A stretch of DNA of 30,000 bases from Prorocentrum cordatum (GCA_963575745.1 CAUYUJ010018887.1:146357-176356); one strand, 5' to 3'. Numbered from the stretch's first letter, positions 7,501-14,954 are shown. Notes: a model not told the origin generated them from the sequence alone. A program made the numbers and translations.

Positions 7501-8742
7501 GCCTCACCTCCGGGGGCTCAGCCGGTGCTGTGGAACGCGGCGGCGATCGCAGCGCAGGTGCCCCCGGCGCCTCTCGGGCCTCCGCCTGCAGGACCGATCG
7601 GGGCACTCCACCAGCCAGCAGCCGTCCTGGGAGCAGCGGGCCAGACGATGCAGCCTCCGCCACCGGCGAAGCCGCCTCCCAATTGGCAGGCCATGATGAG
7701 CCAGCAGGCCGGGCTGCTGATGAGTCAGCAGGCGGTGCTCACGGGTCCCGCAGCTACCAAGCCTCCGCCGGTTCAGGACGCGGCGCCGCCGGGAGCGGCG
7801 GCAGCAGCGGCACCGACGGCACCTCCGACGGCAGGAGCGGCAGCGGCGGCGCCTCCGCCCAAGCCTTCTCCCGCATGCCGTCACCCTCGCTGCGCCATCC
7901 GTTACTACGGAAACCAGCATGGATCGGGATCACGCTGCACTCACTGTGGGGAGCGGCTGACGTGGATCCCTCGCGCGGCCGGCGCTGGAGGTGCGGGGCA
8001 AGGCGGAGGACAGCAAACAGCCACAGAGGCCGCCCGCGCGGCAGCAGCGGCAGCGCAGCAGGCAGTGGACCTGATGCAAGACAGCCCCCAGTTCCGGGCG
8101 GGCGGAGCGGCGCTGTCGACAGTGAACAGCCTGAGCGCCCTCCTCCAGGGCCTCCAGTGGCAGCTGGCGTCGGTCCCGGAGAGCGTGAGGGCGCTGGATC
8201 GCGTCCAAGAGGTCCTCGACAGGATGGTGCAGGTGGTGACCACCCAGCAGAACGCGCCGACGTCCCAGATCGAGGAAGGGCTCCAGCAGATCTACATGAG
8301 CGTGGTGGAGATCCGCAGGCTCGTCGGGAGCTTCGAGGACTTCGCCGAGACGCTGGACGGGATCCACCACGCCGTGGGCAGCATGGCCAACACCCTCACG
8401 CACGTGGAGGTTGCTGTCTCTCAGCTCGGGCAGATGATGGTCCAGATAGGTACGGCAGTGACGGGACTGGTTCACGTGGCCAACGCGCAGCTACCAAACC
8501 AGGACGTCGAGGGCCAGTGGACGCCGGGGAAGGCGTCGGGCTCGGGTGGCCAAGGTCCGGACGGGACTCAGGGCGGTCCCGATTCCACGACGACCACCAC
8601 GACCACCGAGGAGCACACGACCACGACTCCAACGGTCCCGGGGACGACGTGGTGGAGTCTGGGCCCCATCCCGGAGGAGATGGTGCCGAACTCATCCGAG
8701 AGTTGGGAGGTTCTCCCGAACGAGCCCGAGATCGGCCAGTGA
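4579..8742 (+). CDS. gag: Gag-protease polyprotein of the LTR retrotransposon
   Basis: The first ATG in a frame open from before 4480 gives 1387 residues. Residues about 1-160 are Gly/Trp/Asp-rich. Residues 162-319 form a helical Gag-like domain (WTHYRQWKKAVQRW onwards). Residues 363-417 are acidic and 434-490 Arg/Gly-rich. Residues 495-508 are a CCHC knuckle (CKRCLQKGHWSREC). The retropepsin-like region has its active site at Asp575, read DPG instead of DTG. A hydrophobic stretch (741-753, YIIPLLVIFLLFL) is followed by RRRGPRR. Residues 1100-1123 hold four cysteines (CX4C, X14, CX2C) in a zinc-ribbon-like module. Residues about 1181-1305 look like a coiled coil, then comes a Thr-rich tail. 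Between about 7200 and 7515 the real coding frame is +1 relative to this one (separate entry), so this copy probably carries two compensating indels or a captured segment. In other elements Gag builds the particle and the protease cuts the polyprotein. Confidence 0.8.
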   Translation: MLADETYATRSADGSAGQGDGPAGQGEGQQTAASPSGEALPAQLSAQVQDLVRKCLSELVPDTSRGGRAAGQDTASWPSGGETWRPEGADPWEEKDPWSQGRNGGESWRDQGDKGGWDDNQWQSRSGWQQDSWHSSDGWKMGSWSAPATRGDFTGPPAWPGWTHYRQWKKAVQRWNRSTDVPLWRRSEKFLALFDWAMQSKFDDVPESQLISNQWLDTLLKRMDLMSGEREGDELRRVGRRALYEGTRDNKESLTQYVARRDLQFQEAEGNDLWLSEKLKGLMLEEGAGLSAQGQQNMRTLTQGSLDYKQVAWALRQMDFGGSERLMTSRTASHPVMAAEAGQAGEASGSLFPPPPPVPGTESYYDDQQDEAEDFEDGSEDEDDPELSEDEVLAILAEIEDLELNEDEAEEVFVQLEQKKRTWKENKDLKRAAKRDREYFRSTGRGAGGEGHDGRRGGRPGARPAKGRGRGGGDRRRPERHQRMTREQLMKVTHCKRCLQKGHWSRECPNPPVSDDKRRASDKKKNLAGYTFTGCTTAGPCLPVVTGNQLETLKEIQEEVNAVFLTTAANQGLVDPGTGSDIVGRISLNRESHELARLGLRYVQVPESVRPLRSAHGVGGPAKVIATVLFPLRLGGVLGIIETTVLDEDVPHILSVDLLDFLKCVVDLPRNILVSGTLEEDIPMTKLSTGHRMADIIGPVAGRGKAPRDAVSKYPFLTAASFLLDGDRAPEMSSDGTVTQYIIPLLVIFLLFLRRRGPRRAPRHDVVRVKRGLQAGPTDKVMRDEGDDDRIGLQEGHLDKESPGLAGMAEKVLEGVYQPQAQLASQRFAEGLGSAGSAKDMHRTVSDHGGTVSEIQSYPHVSRYVALFGSSSEISFQDFPSSGPLLPVNLSEAADGGPGAAVRDDDQRSAGGQEGTRSEGGYRGVPGEARGGAGQCRGRDERRRQLHRAGSARTGQQPARGLAADRRDEPGTSVASPPGAQPVLWNAAAIAAQVPPAPLGPPPAGPIGALHQPAAVLGAAGQTMQPPPPAKPPPNWQAMMSQQAGLLMSQQAVLTGPAATKPPPVQDAAPPGAAAAAAPTAPPTAGAAAAAPPPKPSPACRHPRCAIRYYGNQHGSGSRCTHCGERLTWIPRAAGAGGAGQGGGQQTATEAARAAAAAAQQAVDLMQDSPQFRAGGAALSTVNSLSALLQGLQWQLASVPESVRALDRVQEVLDRMVQVVTTQQNAPTSQIEEGLQQIYMSVVEIRRLVGSFEDFAETLDGIHHAVGSMANTLTHVEVAVSQLGQMMVQIGTAVTGLVHVANAQLPNQDVEGQWTPGKASGSGGQGPDGTQGGPDSTTTTTTTEEHTTTTPTVPGTTWWSLGPIPEEMVPNSSESWEVLPNEPEIGQ
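6061..6102 (+). other. CCHC zinc knuckle of Gag
   Basis: C-X2-C-X4-H-X4-C with the sequence CKRCLQKGHWSREC, preceded by an Arg/Gly-rich stretch. This is the nucleocapsid-type RNA-binding motif of LTR retroelements, with all four metal ligands present. Confidence 0.95.
6301..6309 (+). other. retropepsin-like active site, DPG variant
   Basis: Codons GAC CCC GGC in the context GLVDPGTGSDIVGR. Aspartic proteases normally have D-T/S-G. One base (A to C) would separate ACC (Thr) from the CCC seen here. The downstream hydrophobic strands (VIATVLFPLRLGGVLGII) fit a retropepsin fold. The Pro is either a loss of function or a variant of this element family. Confidence 0.6.
6796..6860 (+). other. hydrophobic segment with basic flank, or intron 3' end
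   Basis: In the gag frame it reads YIIPLLVIFLLFL followed by RRRGPRR, like a short membrane anchor with positive-inside flank. The same DNA (TCCTCCTTTTTCTCAG, AG at 6838-6839, then G) looks like a polypyrimidine tract plus 3' splice site. Both readings are inference. Confidence 0.4.
7169..7190 (+). other. DinoSL-like tract inside gag (weak)
   Basis: ACGTAGCGCTTTTCGGCTCAAG aligns with the spliced leader through CGTAGC, TTTT and GGCTCAAG, with one substitution, two single-base insertions and one deletion. Such gapped matches are not rare in 60 kb of two-strand sequence. The interest is its place, 71 bp before the ATG of the frame-shifted coding segment. Confidence 0.3.
7262..7519 (+). CDS. coding segment in shifted frame within gag
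   Basis: Starting at ATG 7262 the +1 frame reads MAVRALLFAMMTSAVLAGKK, then a charged Glu/Ala/Lys stretch and a Ser/Gln/Pro-rich stretch ending near SLEPASP. Its codons end mostly in G or C, as in the rest of the element, while the nominal gag frame here gives only a Gly/Arg-rich polymer. This frame stays open from 7175 (after a TAG) to 7696, but beyond about 7515 sensible coding returns to the gag frame. The start resembles a signal peptide or membrane helix. I do not recognise the product. It may be part of Gag displaced by a compensating indel pair, or a captured transcript, given the DinoSL-like tract just upstream. Confidence 0.5.
7876..7947 (+). other. zinc-ribbon-like module
   Basis: In the gag frame: CRHPRC, 14 residues including RYYGNQHGSGSR, then CTHC. 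The CX4C...CX2C spacing is a plausible single-metal ribbon, distinct from the nucleocapsid knuckle upstream. Its function here is unknown. Confidence 0.6.
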
Positions 8743-8765
8743 GTCCAGCGAGCGAGGACGGCCGC

Positions 8766-9296
8766 ATGAGCAGCAGCCCAGACTCGGAGCGCGCTCCTCT
8801 TGGAGCGCACAGGCGCTGCGGTACGAAGGTACCCGGCCTGGATTTGGTCGCCAGCTTCCAGGCTTGCGACTGCCTCTCTTCTGTCTTGCACAAGTCGGCC
8901 GCGGAGGCAGGCGAACAGAACGTGACCTACCCATCCTCCTCCCTCCTCGATCCTCCAGTGTTCCTCTTCCCTGTGAGCACCGGGGAGCCTAGGAGCGGCG
9001 CGAGGCGCAGGGGGAAGCTGACCGGGGCACAGCTCCGTCGGAGGAAGTACGAGCAATTGCGGGGGCTTGAGGGTGGTTCCAGGACCCTCGAGGGCCCAGG
9101 GTTTGAGGGGACCGAATGGCTCGACGGGGATGTCACGAATGATGATCGAGAGGCGTCGTGCCCAAGCGAGGTCAGGGAAGCGTTAGAGGCCATGGCGACC
9201 TCCCGAAGCACGGGTCACGAGCAACCGAGTCGGAAGACCTCCAGGAAGGTCAAGCGGGCACGAGCTTTCTCGAAGTCTTTTCCCCTCCTAGGATAG
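8766..9296 (+). CDS. linker ORF between gag and pol
   Basis: 176 codons from ATG 8766, in the third frame: neither that of gag (stop at 8742) nor that of pol. Codon third positions are G/C-rich and the product looks natural (MSSSPDSERAPLGAHRR onwards, a basic middle near RRRGKLTGAQLRRRKYE, and a basic end SRKTSRKVKRARAF). At about 9266 the pol frame takes over, a -1 change relative to this frame, and this ORF itself stops at TAG 9294-9296. It is most simply the N-terminal part of Pol. No domain is recognised. Confidence 0.55.
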   Translation: MSSSPDSERAPLGAHRRCGTKVPGLDLVASFQACDCLSSVLHKSAAEAGEQNVTYPSSSLLDPPVFLFPVSTGEPRSGARRRGKLTGAQLRRRKYEQLRGLEGGSRTLEGPGFEGTEWLDGDVTNDDREASCPSEVREALEAMATSRSTGHEQPSRKTSRKVKRARAFSKSFPLLG

Positions 9297-12200
9297 GCCC
9301 TAGGGTGCAGAAGCGAGGGGGGGCTGTTGGCAAGTTCGTTAGCTGGGACCTCTCTACCGGCTGGAACTCCAGAAACGTTAAGGATCGCAGGAGGCTTTGG
9401 AAGAGCATACACGAGGAGGAACCCGAGACCATCTGGGCCTGCCCTCCGTGTCGGGTCTTCTCAGCCATCAGTCGTTTGAGCGAGGCGGTCCGAGACCCCG
9501 TCGCCTGGTCCGAGGCTGTTCGCGAGGGACTCGAGGATCTGATATTTTGCATGGAGATCGCCGATCATCAGATCAGGCACGGTCGATTCTTTGCCTTCGA
9601 GCACCCCCTGTTCGCCACGTCGTGGGATACTCAGGTGGTTCGGGCGATCTCGGAGTTGCCTCAGGTGCGTCGCGTCCGGGTGGACATGTGCACTTTTGGG
9701 CTCAATGTCACGGGGGAAGGTCTCAACAAGAAGCCGACCGGGATTCTGACGAATCATCCTCGGCTCCAGGAAGTCCTGGGGGGTCATTGGTGCGACGGCA
9801 GTCACAAGCATGTGCTGCTGGAAGGGAAGTCCAGGACCTCCAGGGCTCAGGTCTACCCCCCTCGGTTTGTCGAGGCCGTGGCGCGCGCGGTGACAGAGCA
9901 GTGGAGCGGGGCGAGTCAAGGTAGGAAGGTCGCTTGGTCAGAGCTCGACGAGAGTTCCTTTCCGGTCGGCGATCTCGGCGAAGAGGACGTCGACGATCCG
10001 GACGACAGCGGAGAAGACGAGCCTGAGACCAGGACCAATCCTCCCGACCAAGCCAGGGAACCCGAGCCAGAACCCAGTGAACAAGAGAAGCGCCTCATCT
10101 TTCGTTTGCATCACAACATGGGGCACCCAGACAACCGGAAGTTTATTCGGGTGCTGCGCGCGGGCGGCGTGAAGATACATCTGCTTCGCTGGATTCGAGA
10201 CTCATTCAAGTGCTCGGAGTGCTCGGAGCGTTCCAGGACCACGAGCCACCGACGTGTGGCCTTACCTCGGACTTTCAGGTTCAACCACATTGTCGGTGTC
10301 GACCTCTTCTTCCTCCCCTTTCAGGATCAGACGGTGCCGTTTCTTAATATTGTCGACCACGGGTCCAACTTGCAGATCTGTGTGAGAGTCGAAGAGGCTA
10401 AGGCGGCCTGTGTCTGGAGGGCCTTCGTGCAGGCCTGGGTTCGACCCTTCGGAGCTCCGCATTTTCTGTTGTCAGACGGCGGCTCGGAGTTCGAAGATCG
10501 TTTCGCCAGGGGACTCGAGCAGTGGGGAGTGTTGCACCACATCTGCGACGCCAACTCCCCTTGGCAAAATGGTCGGGTCGAGAGGCACGGGGGCTGGATC
10601 AAGGATCGCATCAAGTCGGAGTTAGAAGTGGGTTCTTCGATACCGGCTGATCTTCCCGAGCTGGAGGAGCTCGTATACGAGCTGTGTGCCCATAAGAATC
10701 GGTTTTGGCACAGAGGGGGCTTCACCCCACTCCAGCTGGTCCTGGGAGAAAATCCGCGACTGCCCCACGAAATCCTGTCGGACGACCATCTGGGCTTGCC
10801 CGGGTGGCAGGACAGTTTGAGGCCTGCCGCCGAGCAGGACTCAGCCGGTGCGGAGTTCGCTCGCTCTCAGAAAGTTCGTGAGCTAGCTCGTAGGCTGGCT
10901 CTGGAGACGACCTCTCGGGAGAAGATCCAGAGGGCGAGTAAGGCCCGAGCCGGGCCGACGGTGACCTTCACGCCGGGTCAGTGGGTCTTCGTGTGGCGCC
11001 GAATGACCAAGTCGGGACCGAGGGCCGACACGCTCGGCCGGAGACGAGACGCGTGGACCGGGCCAGGCATTGTGGTGCTCTCAGAGCGCGGTACGGTTTG
11101 GGTGGCCGTGAGATCTCGCTTGTGGAAGTGTTCCCCAGAGCAGGTGCGCCTGGCCTCTTCCGAGGAAGAGTTCGGGATCCAGCTAGGTCAAGACCCCCAG
11201 TGGCATGACCTGCTTGGGCAGGCCAGGACGAGGAGAGCTGCCGCCGTCGACGTACAGCGGGAGGGCCCCCCTCCGGACGACGCCTGGGACCAGGCTTTGT
11301 CGCCAGGATCCGACACGGCGCCGAGCGTTCCAGCGGGCCCTCGAGCTCCGTCCATCCCTGCCGGGGGTCCGGGTCCGGGGCCTGGGGCCGACCGGGGCCT
11401 CGAGCCCATTGGGCCCAGTTTGGGCCGGGGTGTCTTGGGGCGCCCGGGGCCTCCCTCGTCGGCCGGGGGTTCGGTGATCGCCCGAGCCGGGTCTGAAAGG
11501 ACGCGCCTCCCCTCCATCTCAGAGGAGGCGGAGGCTCCGTCGAGGCAGGTCACCTCGGACGGTAGTCATGTCGCTCCGTCGCCTCCGGTCGTCCCCTCTC
11601 CTCCTCCCGAGAGAGCGGCCGAGGCCCCCGCGCGAGGGCCAGAGCCGACGGCGGCGGCGGCGGCGGCGGACGGCGACGGGGCGGCCGACGCCTCTGCGGC
11701 CCCTCCTTCCTCCTCCTCTTCCCCCTTGCCTCCCTCTGCTCCTTCGGTTACTGGGGACTCCTCCTCTCCTCCTCCTCCCTCTTCCGCTGGGGGGCCGGAG
11801 CCAGGACCGGGCCGGGGCAGGGCGCGATTAGCCCAGCCCTCGGACGTTCCGCCGTGCATACTGCGGCGCAGAGCCGAGGACATGCGTGCTCTCAGCTGTC
11901 CTCCCGGCGTGGGCGAGGCGAAGCGGGCTCGGATCGAGCCTCCGCCTGGGCTCGCTCCTCCGGGTGAAGGAGCCGGCGACGCAGGCAGCTCCGGACTCTC
12001 CCCGCTTCCGGAGAGCCTCAGGCGCGCTCTGGATGCTGGGCCTCCTCCTGCCGGTGCTGCTGCGGCGCCTTCCCCCTCGCCTCACGACTCCTCCAGGCCG
12101 GGCCAGGGACCGGGCCGGGAAGCTCGAGGCATCGTCGGTCAGAGAATCGAAGAGTTCGAGGATCGAGCTCGCAACCGTGACCGGTCACCTCGGCGCGGGT

Positions 12201-14188
12201 ACTTCGTGGTTGAAGCCGAGGACAACGGGGGCGCGTGTCTGACCGAGGTCCCGGGGGCCGAGTTGGGTGCGGAGGTTTTCGCCGCTAGCCGTGGCGGCGA
12301 GATTTCGCTCGGCAAGTTGACGGCTGCCGAGAGGGCCAAGTTCGAGGTATCTGACGACACGGAGTGGGGAAATATGATGAAGTCTGGGGCCGTGGATGTG
12401 ATACCACCTGCTCGGGCGAAGGTGGTTCGGGAGGTCTGTCCTGAGCGGATCATCACCAGCCGTATGGTGAGGCGGTGGAAGCCGGTGGAGGGCACCTTTT
12501 CCGAGCCGCAGGCTAAGTCTCGCTGGTGCGTGCACGGGCACAAAGATCCGGACACGGGGTCGCTGTTCGTCTACTCTCCCACTCCCCAGACGACATCGAT
12601 CCATATGTTTCTCCAGGTCATGATGAACCTGTCCCTCTTAGGAGACATTGCCGACGTCAAAAATGCGTTTTGCCAATCTGATCCGATGCGTCGTTCGCAA
12701 GGCGATATATATGTTGAACCATGCGAGGGGAACAAGGTTGAACGTGGGTCGTTGATTCTTCTCAAGGTCAATGTATACGGCCTTGATGACGCGCCACTCG
12801 CGTGGCGCAAGACTGTCGTTGGCTTCCTGAAGGATAAGGGCTTCTGTCGGAGCCTGTTGGAGCCGTGCTGGTGGACCCGGTACGAGTCGAGGGGCAGGAT
12901 CATCAATATGATCCTCCTCGAAGTGGACGATTTTCTGATTGCCAGTGACTCACCGGAGTCACGGAAGTGGCTGAGGGAGACCCTCGAAGGTCGATTCCGG
13001 TTCGGGAAATACCGCGACTGCCATGCAGGTCCCGTTGAGTATGCCGGCAGGTCAGTGCGAATGGGCCCGCAGCGCACAACTATCGACCAGGAAAAGTACA
13101 TTCTGGAGGAGCTCCGCCCGATCGCGCTGGCCAGAGGAAGGCTGGGTCAAAAGAAACTGCCTCTCGACCGAGAGGAATTCAAGTCCCTACGGTCGCTCAT
13201 ATATAAGCTGAACTGGGTCGGGCGGGAGTCACGGCCCGAGGCCGCGGGGACGGCCAGCATTCTGGCCAGCAGGCTCAAGGAGCCTACCGTAGGGGACGTC
13301 GCGTGTGCCAACAAGATGGTGCGCCATCTTAGAGCCACGGCCTCTAGAGGCCTGAGCATCTGGCGACTCGACCCGGAACGCATGGCGTTCGTGTCGTTCT
13401 CCGACGCCGGAGGGGTCGGGGCCAGTGAGGGGCAGTTGGACGAGAGGGGACTTCCCCAAGACCCCACCCAAGGTGCTTGGATGGTGCTTGCGACGGATAA
13501 GAGCGTGATAGATAATCGTGTCGTTCGAGCTTCGACCCTTGGGTGGAGGAGCTCGAAGCTCCGCCGCAAAGTGACCTCTACGCTGGCCGGCGAGACGCAG
13601 GCTCTTTCCCAGGCAGTGGCGGAAGTAGAATTCCTTCAAGTCCTATATAGGGACGTCGTCTTTCAAGACGTCGACGTTTCAGACCTCTGCAGGGGCGCAG
13701 GACCCTTCACCACCGTGTTGAGAAGCAACTGCCGGCTCGGCAGTCGCGAGGAGCAGGTCCATGTCGTAGACGCCAAGAGCATCTACGACACTATGCTCAA
13801 GGATGGGCATGCGAGTGCGCGTGACCGGCGTACGGCGCTGGATCTGGCAGTGGTGTGCGAGACGTTAGAGAATGCCCGCGGACACGTCCGCTGGATACCA
13901 CACGGCAGGATGCCGGTGGACGCCATGACCAAAGATGATATCACAAAAGGGAATGCGGCATTGGCCAGTCTGCTTACACACGGTAAGCTTATTCTTGTCG
14001 ACGAGTCCGCAGAGCTAGACCGGCGGAAGCAAGACCCCGGACACAAGGATAGGTCCCAGGCCGCCTCCAGGAGGACTCTCGCCCAGGACTCTGATCTGGT
14101 GTCGTGGTCGGCTCTTCGCGGTGTCGTCCCGGGTCCGGAGCCCGGCGACCTCTCTTCTCCTCTCTCTCCTTTCCTCAGTCCTGAGTAG
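9158..14188 (+). CDS. pol: Pol polyprotein: MTase-like domain, integrase, reverse transcriptase, RNase H
   Basis: 1676 codons without a stop, numbered from 9158 (a GTG). The first in-frame ATG is only at 9551 (residue 132), so expression by frameshift from the linker ORF near 9266 is likely. Residues 36-240 resemble a decayed cytosine-5 methyltransferase (separate entry). Integrase: zinc ligands H319, H323, C352, C355; catalytic D382, D440, E475. Residues about 690-1000 are a Pro/Ser/Ala-rich linker. Reverse transcriptase spans about 1088-1300: motif A ADVKNAF with D1166, and motif C EVDDF with D1257-D1258. RNase H spans about 1410-1592, with D1416, E1479, D1538 and D1588. It copies the RNA genome into DNA and inserts it. 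All key acidic residues are present, so the enzyme part looks intact. The stop is TAG at 14186. Confidence 0.93.
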   Translation: MPKRGQGSVRGHGDLPKHGSRATESEDLQEGQAGTSFLEVFSPPRIGPRVQKRGGAVGKFVSWDLSTGWNSRNVKDRRRLWKSIHEEEPETIWACPPCRVFSAISRLSEAVRDPVAWSEAVREGLEDLIFCMEIADHQIRHGRFFAFEHPLFATSWDTQVVRAISELPQVRRVRVDMCTFGLNVTGEGLNKKPTGILTNHPRLQEVLGGHWCDGSHKHVLLEGKSRTSRAQVYPPRFVEAVARAVTEQWSGASQGRKVAWSELDESSFPVGDLGEEDVDDPDDSGEDEPETRTNPPDQAREPEPEPSEQEKRLIFRLHHNMGHPDNRKFIRVLRAGGVKIHLLRWIRDSFKCSECSERSRTTSHRRVALPRTFRFNHIVGVDLFFLPFQDQTVPFLNIVDHGSNLQICVRVEEAKAACVWRAFVQAWVRPFGAPHFLLSDGGSEFEDRFARGLEQWGVLHHICDANSPWQNGRVERHGGWIKDRIKSELEVGSSIPADLPELEELVYELCAHKNRFWHRGGFTPLQLVLGENPRLPHEILSDDHLGLPGWQDSLRPAAEQDSAGAEFARSQKVRELARRLALETTSREKIQRASKARAGPTVTFTPGQWVFVWRRMTKSGPRADTLGRRRDAWTGPGIVVLSERGTVWVAVRSRLWKCSPEQVRLASSEEEFGIQLGQDPQWHDLLGQARTRRAAAVDVQREGPPPDDAWDQALSPGSDTAPSVPAGPRAPSIPAGGPGPGPGADRGLEPIGPSLGRGVLGRPGPPSSAGGSVIARAGSERTRLPSISEEAEAPSRQVTSDGSHVAPSPPVVPSPPPERAAEAPARGPEPTAAAAAADGDGAADASAAPPSSSSSPLPPSAPSVTGDSSSPPPPSSAGGPEPGPGRGRARLAQPSDVPPCILRRRAEDMRALSCPPGVGEAKRARIEPPPGLAPPGEGAGDAGSSGLSPLPESLRRALDAGPPPAGAAAAPSPSPHDSSRPGQGPGREARGIVGQRIEEFEDRARNRDRSPRRGYFVVEAEDNGGACLTEVPGAELGAEVFAASRGGEISLGKLTAAERAKFEVSDDTEWGNMMKSGAVDVIPPARAKVVREVCPERIITSRMVRRWKPVEGTFSEPQAKSRWCVHGHKDPDTGSLFVYSPTPQTTSIHMFLQVMMNLSLLGDIADVKNAFCQSDPMRRSQGDIYVEPCEGNKVERGSLILLKVNVYGLDDAPLAWRKTVVGFLKDKGFCRSLLEPCWWTRYESRGRIINMILLEVDDFLIASDSPESRKWLRETLEGRFRFGKYRDCHAGPVEYAGRSVRMGPQRTTIDQEKYILEELRPIALARGRLGQKKLPLDREEFKSLRSLIYKLNWVGRESRPEAAGTASILASRLKEPTVGDVACANKMVRHLRATASRGLSIWRLDPERMAFVSFSDAGGVGASEGQLDERGLPQDPTQGAWMVLATDKSVIDNRVVRASTLGWRSSKLRRKVTSTLAGETQALSQAVAEVEFLQVLYRDVVFQDVDVSDLCRGAGPFTTVLRSNCRLGSREEQVHVVDAKSIYDTMLKDGHASARDRRTALDLAVVCETLENARGHVRWIPHGRMPVDAMTKDDITKGNAALASLLTHGKLILVDESAELDRRKQDPGHKDRSQAASRRTLAQDSDLVSWSALRGVVPGPEPGDLSSPLSPFLSPE
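9263..9880 (+). other. methyltransferase-like domain of Pol
   Basis: Residues 36-240 of Pol. Motifs in order: FLEVFSPPRIG (38-46; compare motif I, DLFSG-type), FVSWDLSTGWN, CPPCRVFSAIS with Cys98 (compare motif IV, PCQ-FS, nucleophile Cys), FAFEHP with Glu148 (compare motif VI, ENV), and GLNVTGEGLNKKPTGILTN (180s-190s; compare the motif VIII region). Spacing C98 to E148 to K191 is near that of C5-methyltransferases. The ENV and QRR signatures are altered, so catalysis is doubtful. The family assignment is inference from motif order. Confidence 0.5.
14150..14178 (+). other. polypyrimidine tract with AG
   Basis: TCTCTTCTCC...TTTCCTCAG, 26 pyrimidines then AG at 14177-14178, ten bases before the pol stop codon. 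It has the look of a 3' splice or trans-splice acceptor. It codes for Ser/Pro/Leu in the pol C-terminus, so it may simply be coding sequence. Confidence 0.3.
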
Positions 14189-14235
14189 CAGGACGACTGA
14201 CTTGTGTGTACAGTGCTGTTAGGGGCAGCTAAGCC

Positions 14236-14885
14236 TGTGGTCCGACATAGCGACAAAAATTGCAACGTCGTAAGAAAAATCACGCCCGGAACCCGCAACC
14301 CCATCTTTCTGCTTAATTGTTCAGACTGGATCGATATGTGAGGGCCCCGGTGCCCGAAAAAATGCGAAAACGTCCGGCTCGAGAAAATAGCGGCGCCAGG
14401 ATCTCAGGGAAGGTGGATGCACCCCAAGCGGATCCGCAGGTGGAACCCCCACCACCACATGCAGCGCATTTTTTGCACTCGCGGCCACAGCGGGCGTCAT
14501 GGGGGGGGGGGAGGGCGGGGGTAAGGAGGCAGAACGCTGCGCCCACCCCCCCAGACTGTGGTGCCGGACGCACTGCGGCAGTGCTGGGGACGCACTGAAG
14601 GGGGGGGGGGGGGGAGCGTCACGTTACAGGGGGGGGAGGGGGGTCTCCTGGCGACCTGGGCGTGCGCGTGCGCGTGCGCCCCTAGGGCTGCTGGGGAGGC
14701 CCCCAAGGGGCCGAAGGGTGGCCCGCGGGCCCGCAGGCACCGTGTGATGGAGGTCCACTTTTCAGGGTTTAGGTTTAGCACGTGTATCTCCCCCAGAGAG
14801 CAGGAGACAGAATGACTGACATTCATGATCTGTTGCCGGGTTGGCTCAAGGCTAAAAGGCATCCGCTCATCCTGCTGCTGCCACA
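14236..14885 (+). repeat. 3' LTR
   Basis: 650 bp, TGTGGTCCGACA to CTGCCACA, parallel to the 5' LTR throughout, including the DinoSL-like tract at 14829-14850. The sequence just before it (TTAGGGGCAGCTAAGCC) is only weakly purine-rich, so a classic polypurine tract is not clear. The bases after it, ACCAG, do not repeat those before the 5' LTR. Confidence 0.95.
14829..14850 (+). promoter_or_regulatory. DinoSL-like tract in 3' LTR
   Basis: Identical to 4373-4394 in the 5' LTR, ending TTGGCTCAAG; see that entry. The two copies come from one template at the last transposition and are not independent evidence. Confidence 0.5.
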
Positions 14886-14954
14886 ACCAGGCGAGATGGC
14901 CCAGGGCGCTTTGGACGTTGTGCGAAGCACGGCGTGCGAGAAAGCGGAGAAACC

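Larger units (their letters stand above)
3776..14885 (+). mobile_element. Ty1/copia-type LTR retrotransposon
   Basis: An 11,110-bp element bounded by two near-identical direct LTRs with TGTGG/CCACA ends, followed inside by a primer binding site. Domain order Gag, CCHC knuckle, protease, integrase, reverse transcriptase, RNase H is diagnostic of Ty1/copia, since integrase precedes reverse transcriptase. LTR divergence of about 0.8% by substitution suggests a recent insertion. Oddities: no 5-bp target-site duplication (AGCCC left, ACCAG right), four changes of coding frame, an unusual methyltransferase-like domain ahead of integrase, and DinoSL-like tracts in both LTRs. The pol catalytic motifs are intact. 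Gag and the Gag-Pol junction would need frameshifting, splicing or repair, so whether this copy is autonomous is unclear. Confidence 0.95.

Noticed and set aside
7530-8742. Third-frame ORF running beneath the distal half of gag
   Set aside because: Before about 8700 it is Arg/Gly/Ser-rich shadow sequence; only the part after about 8700 is taken as coding (the linker ORF).
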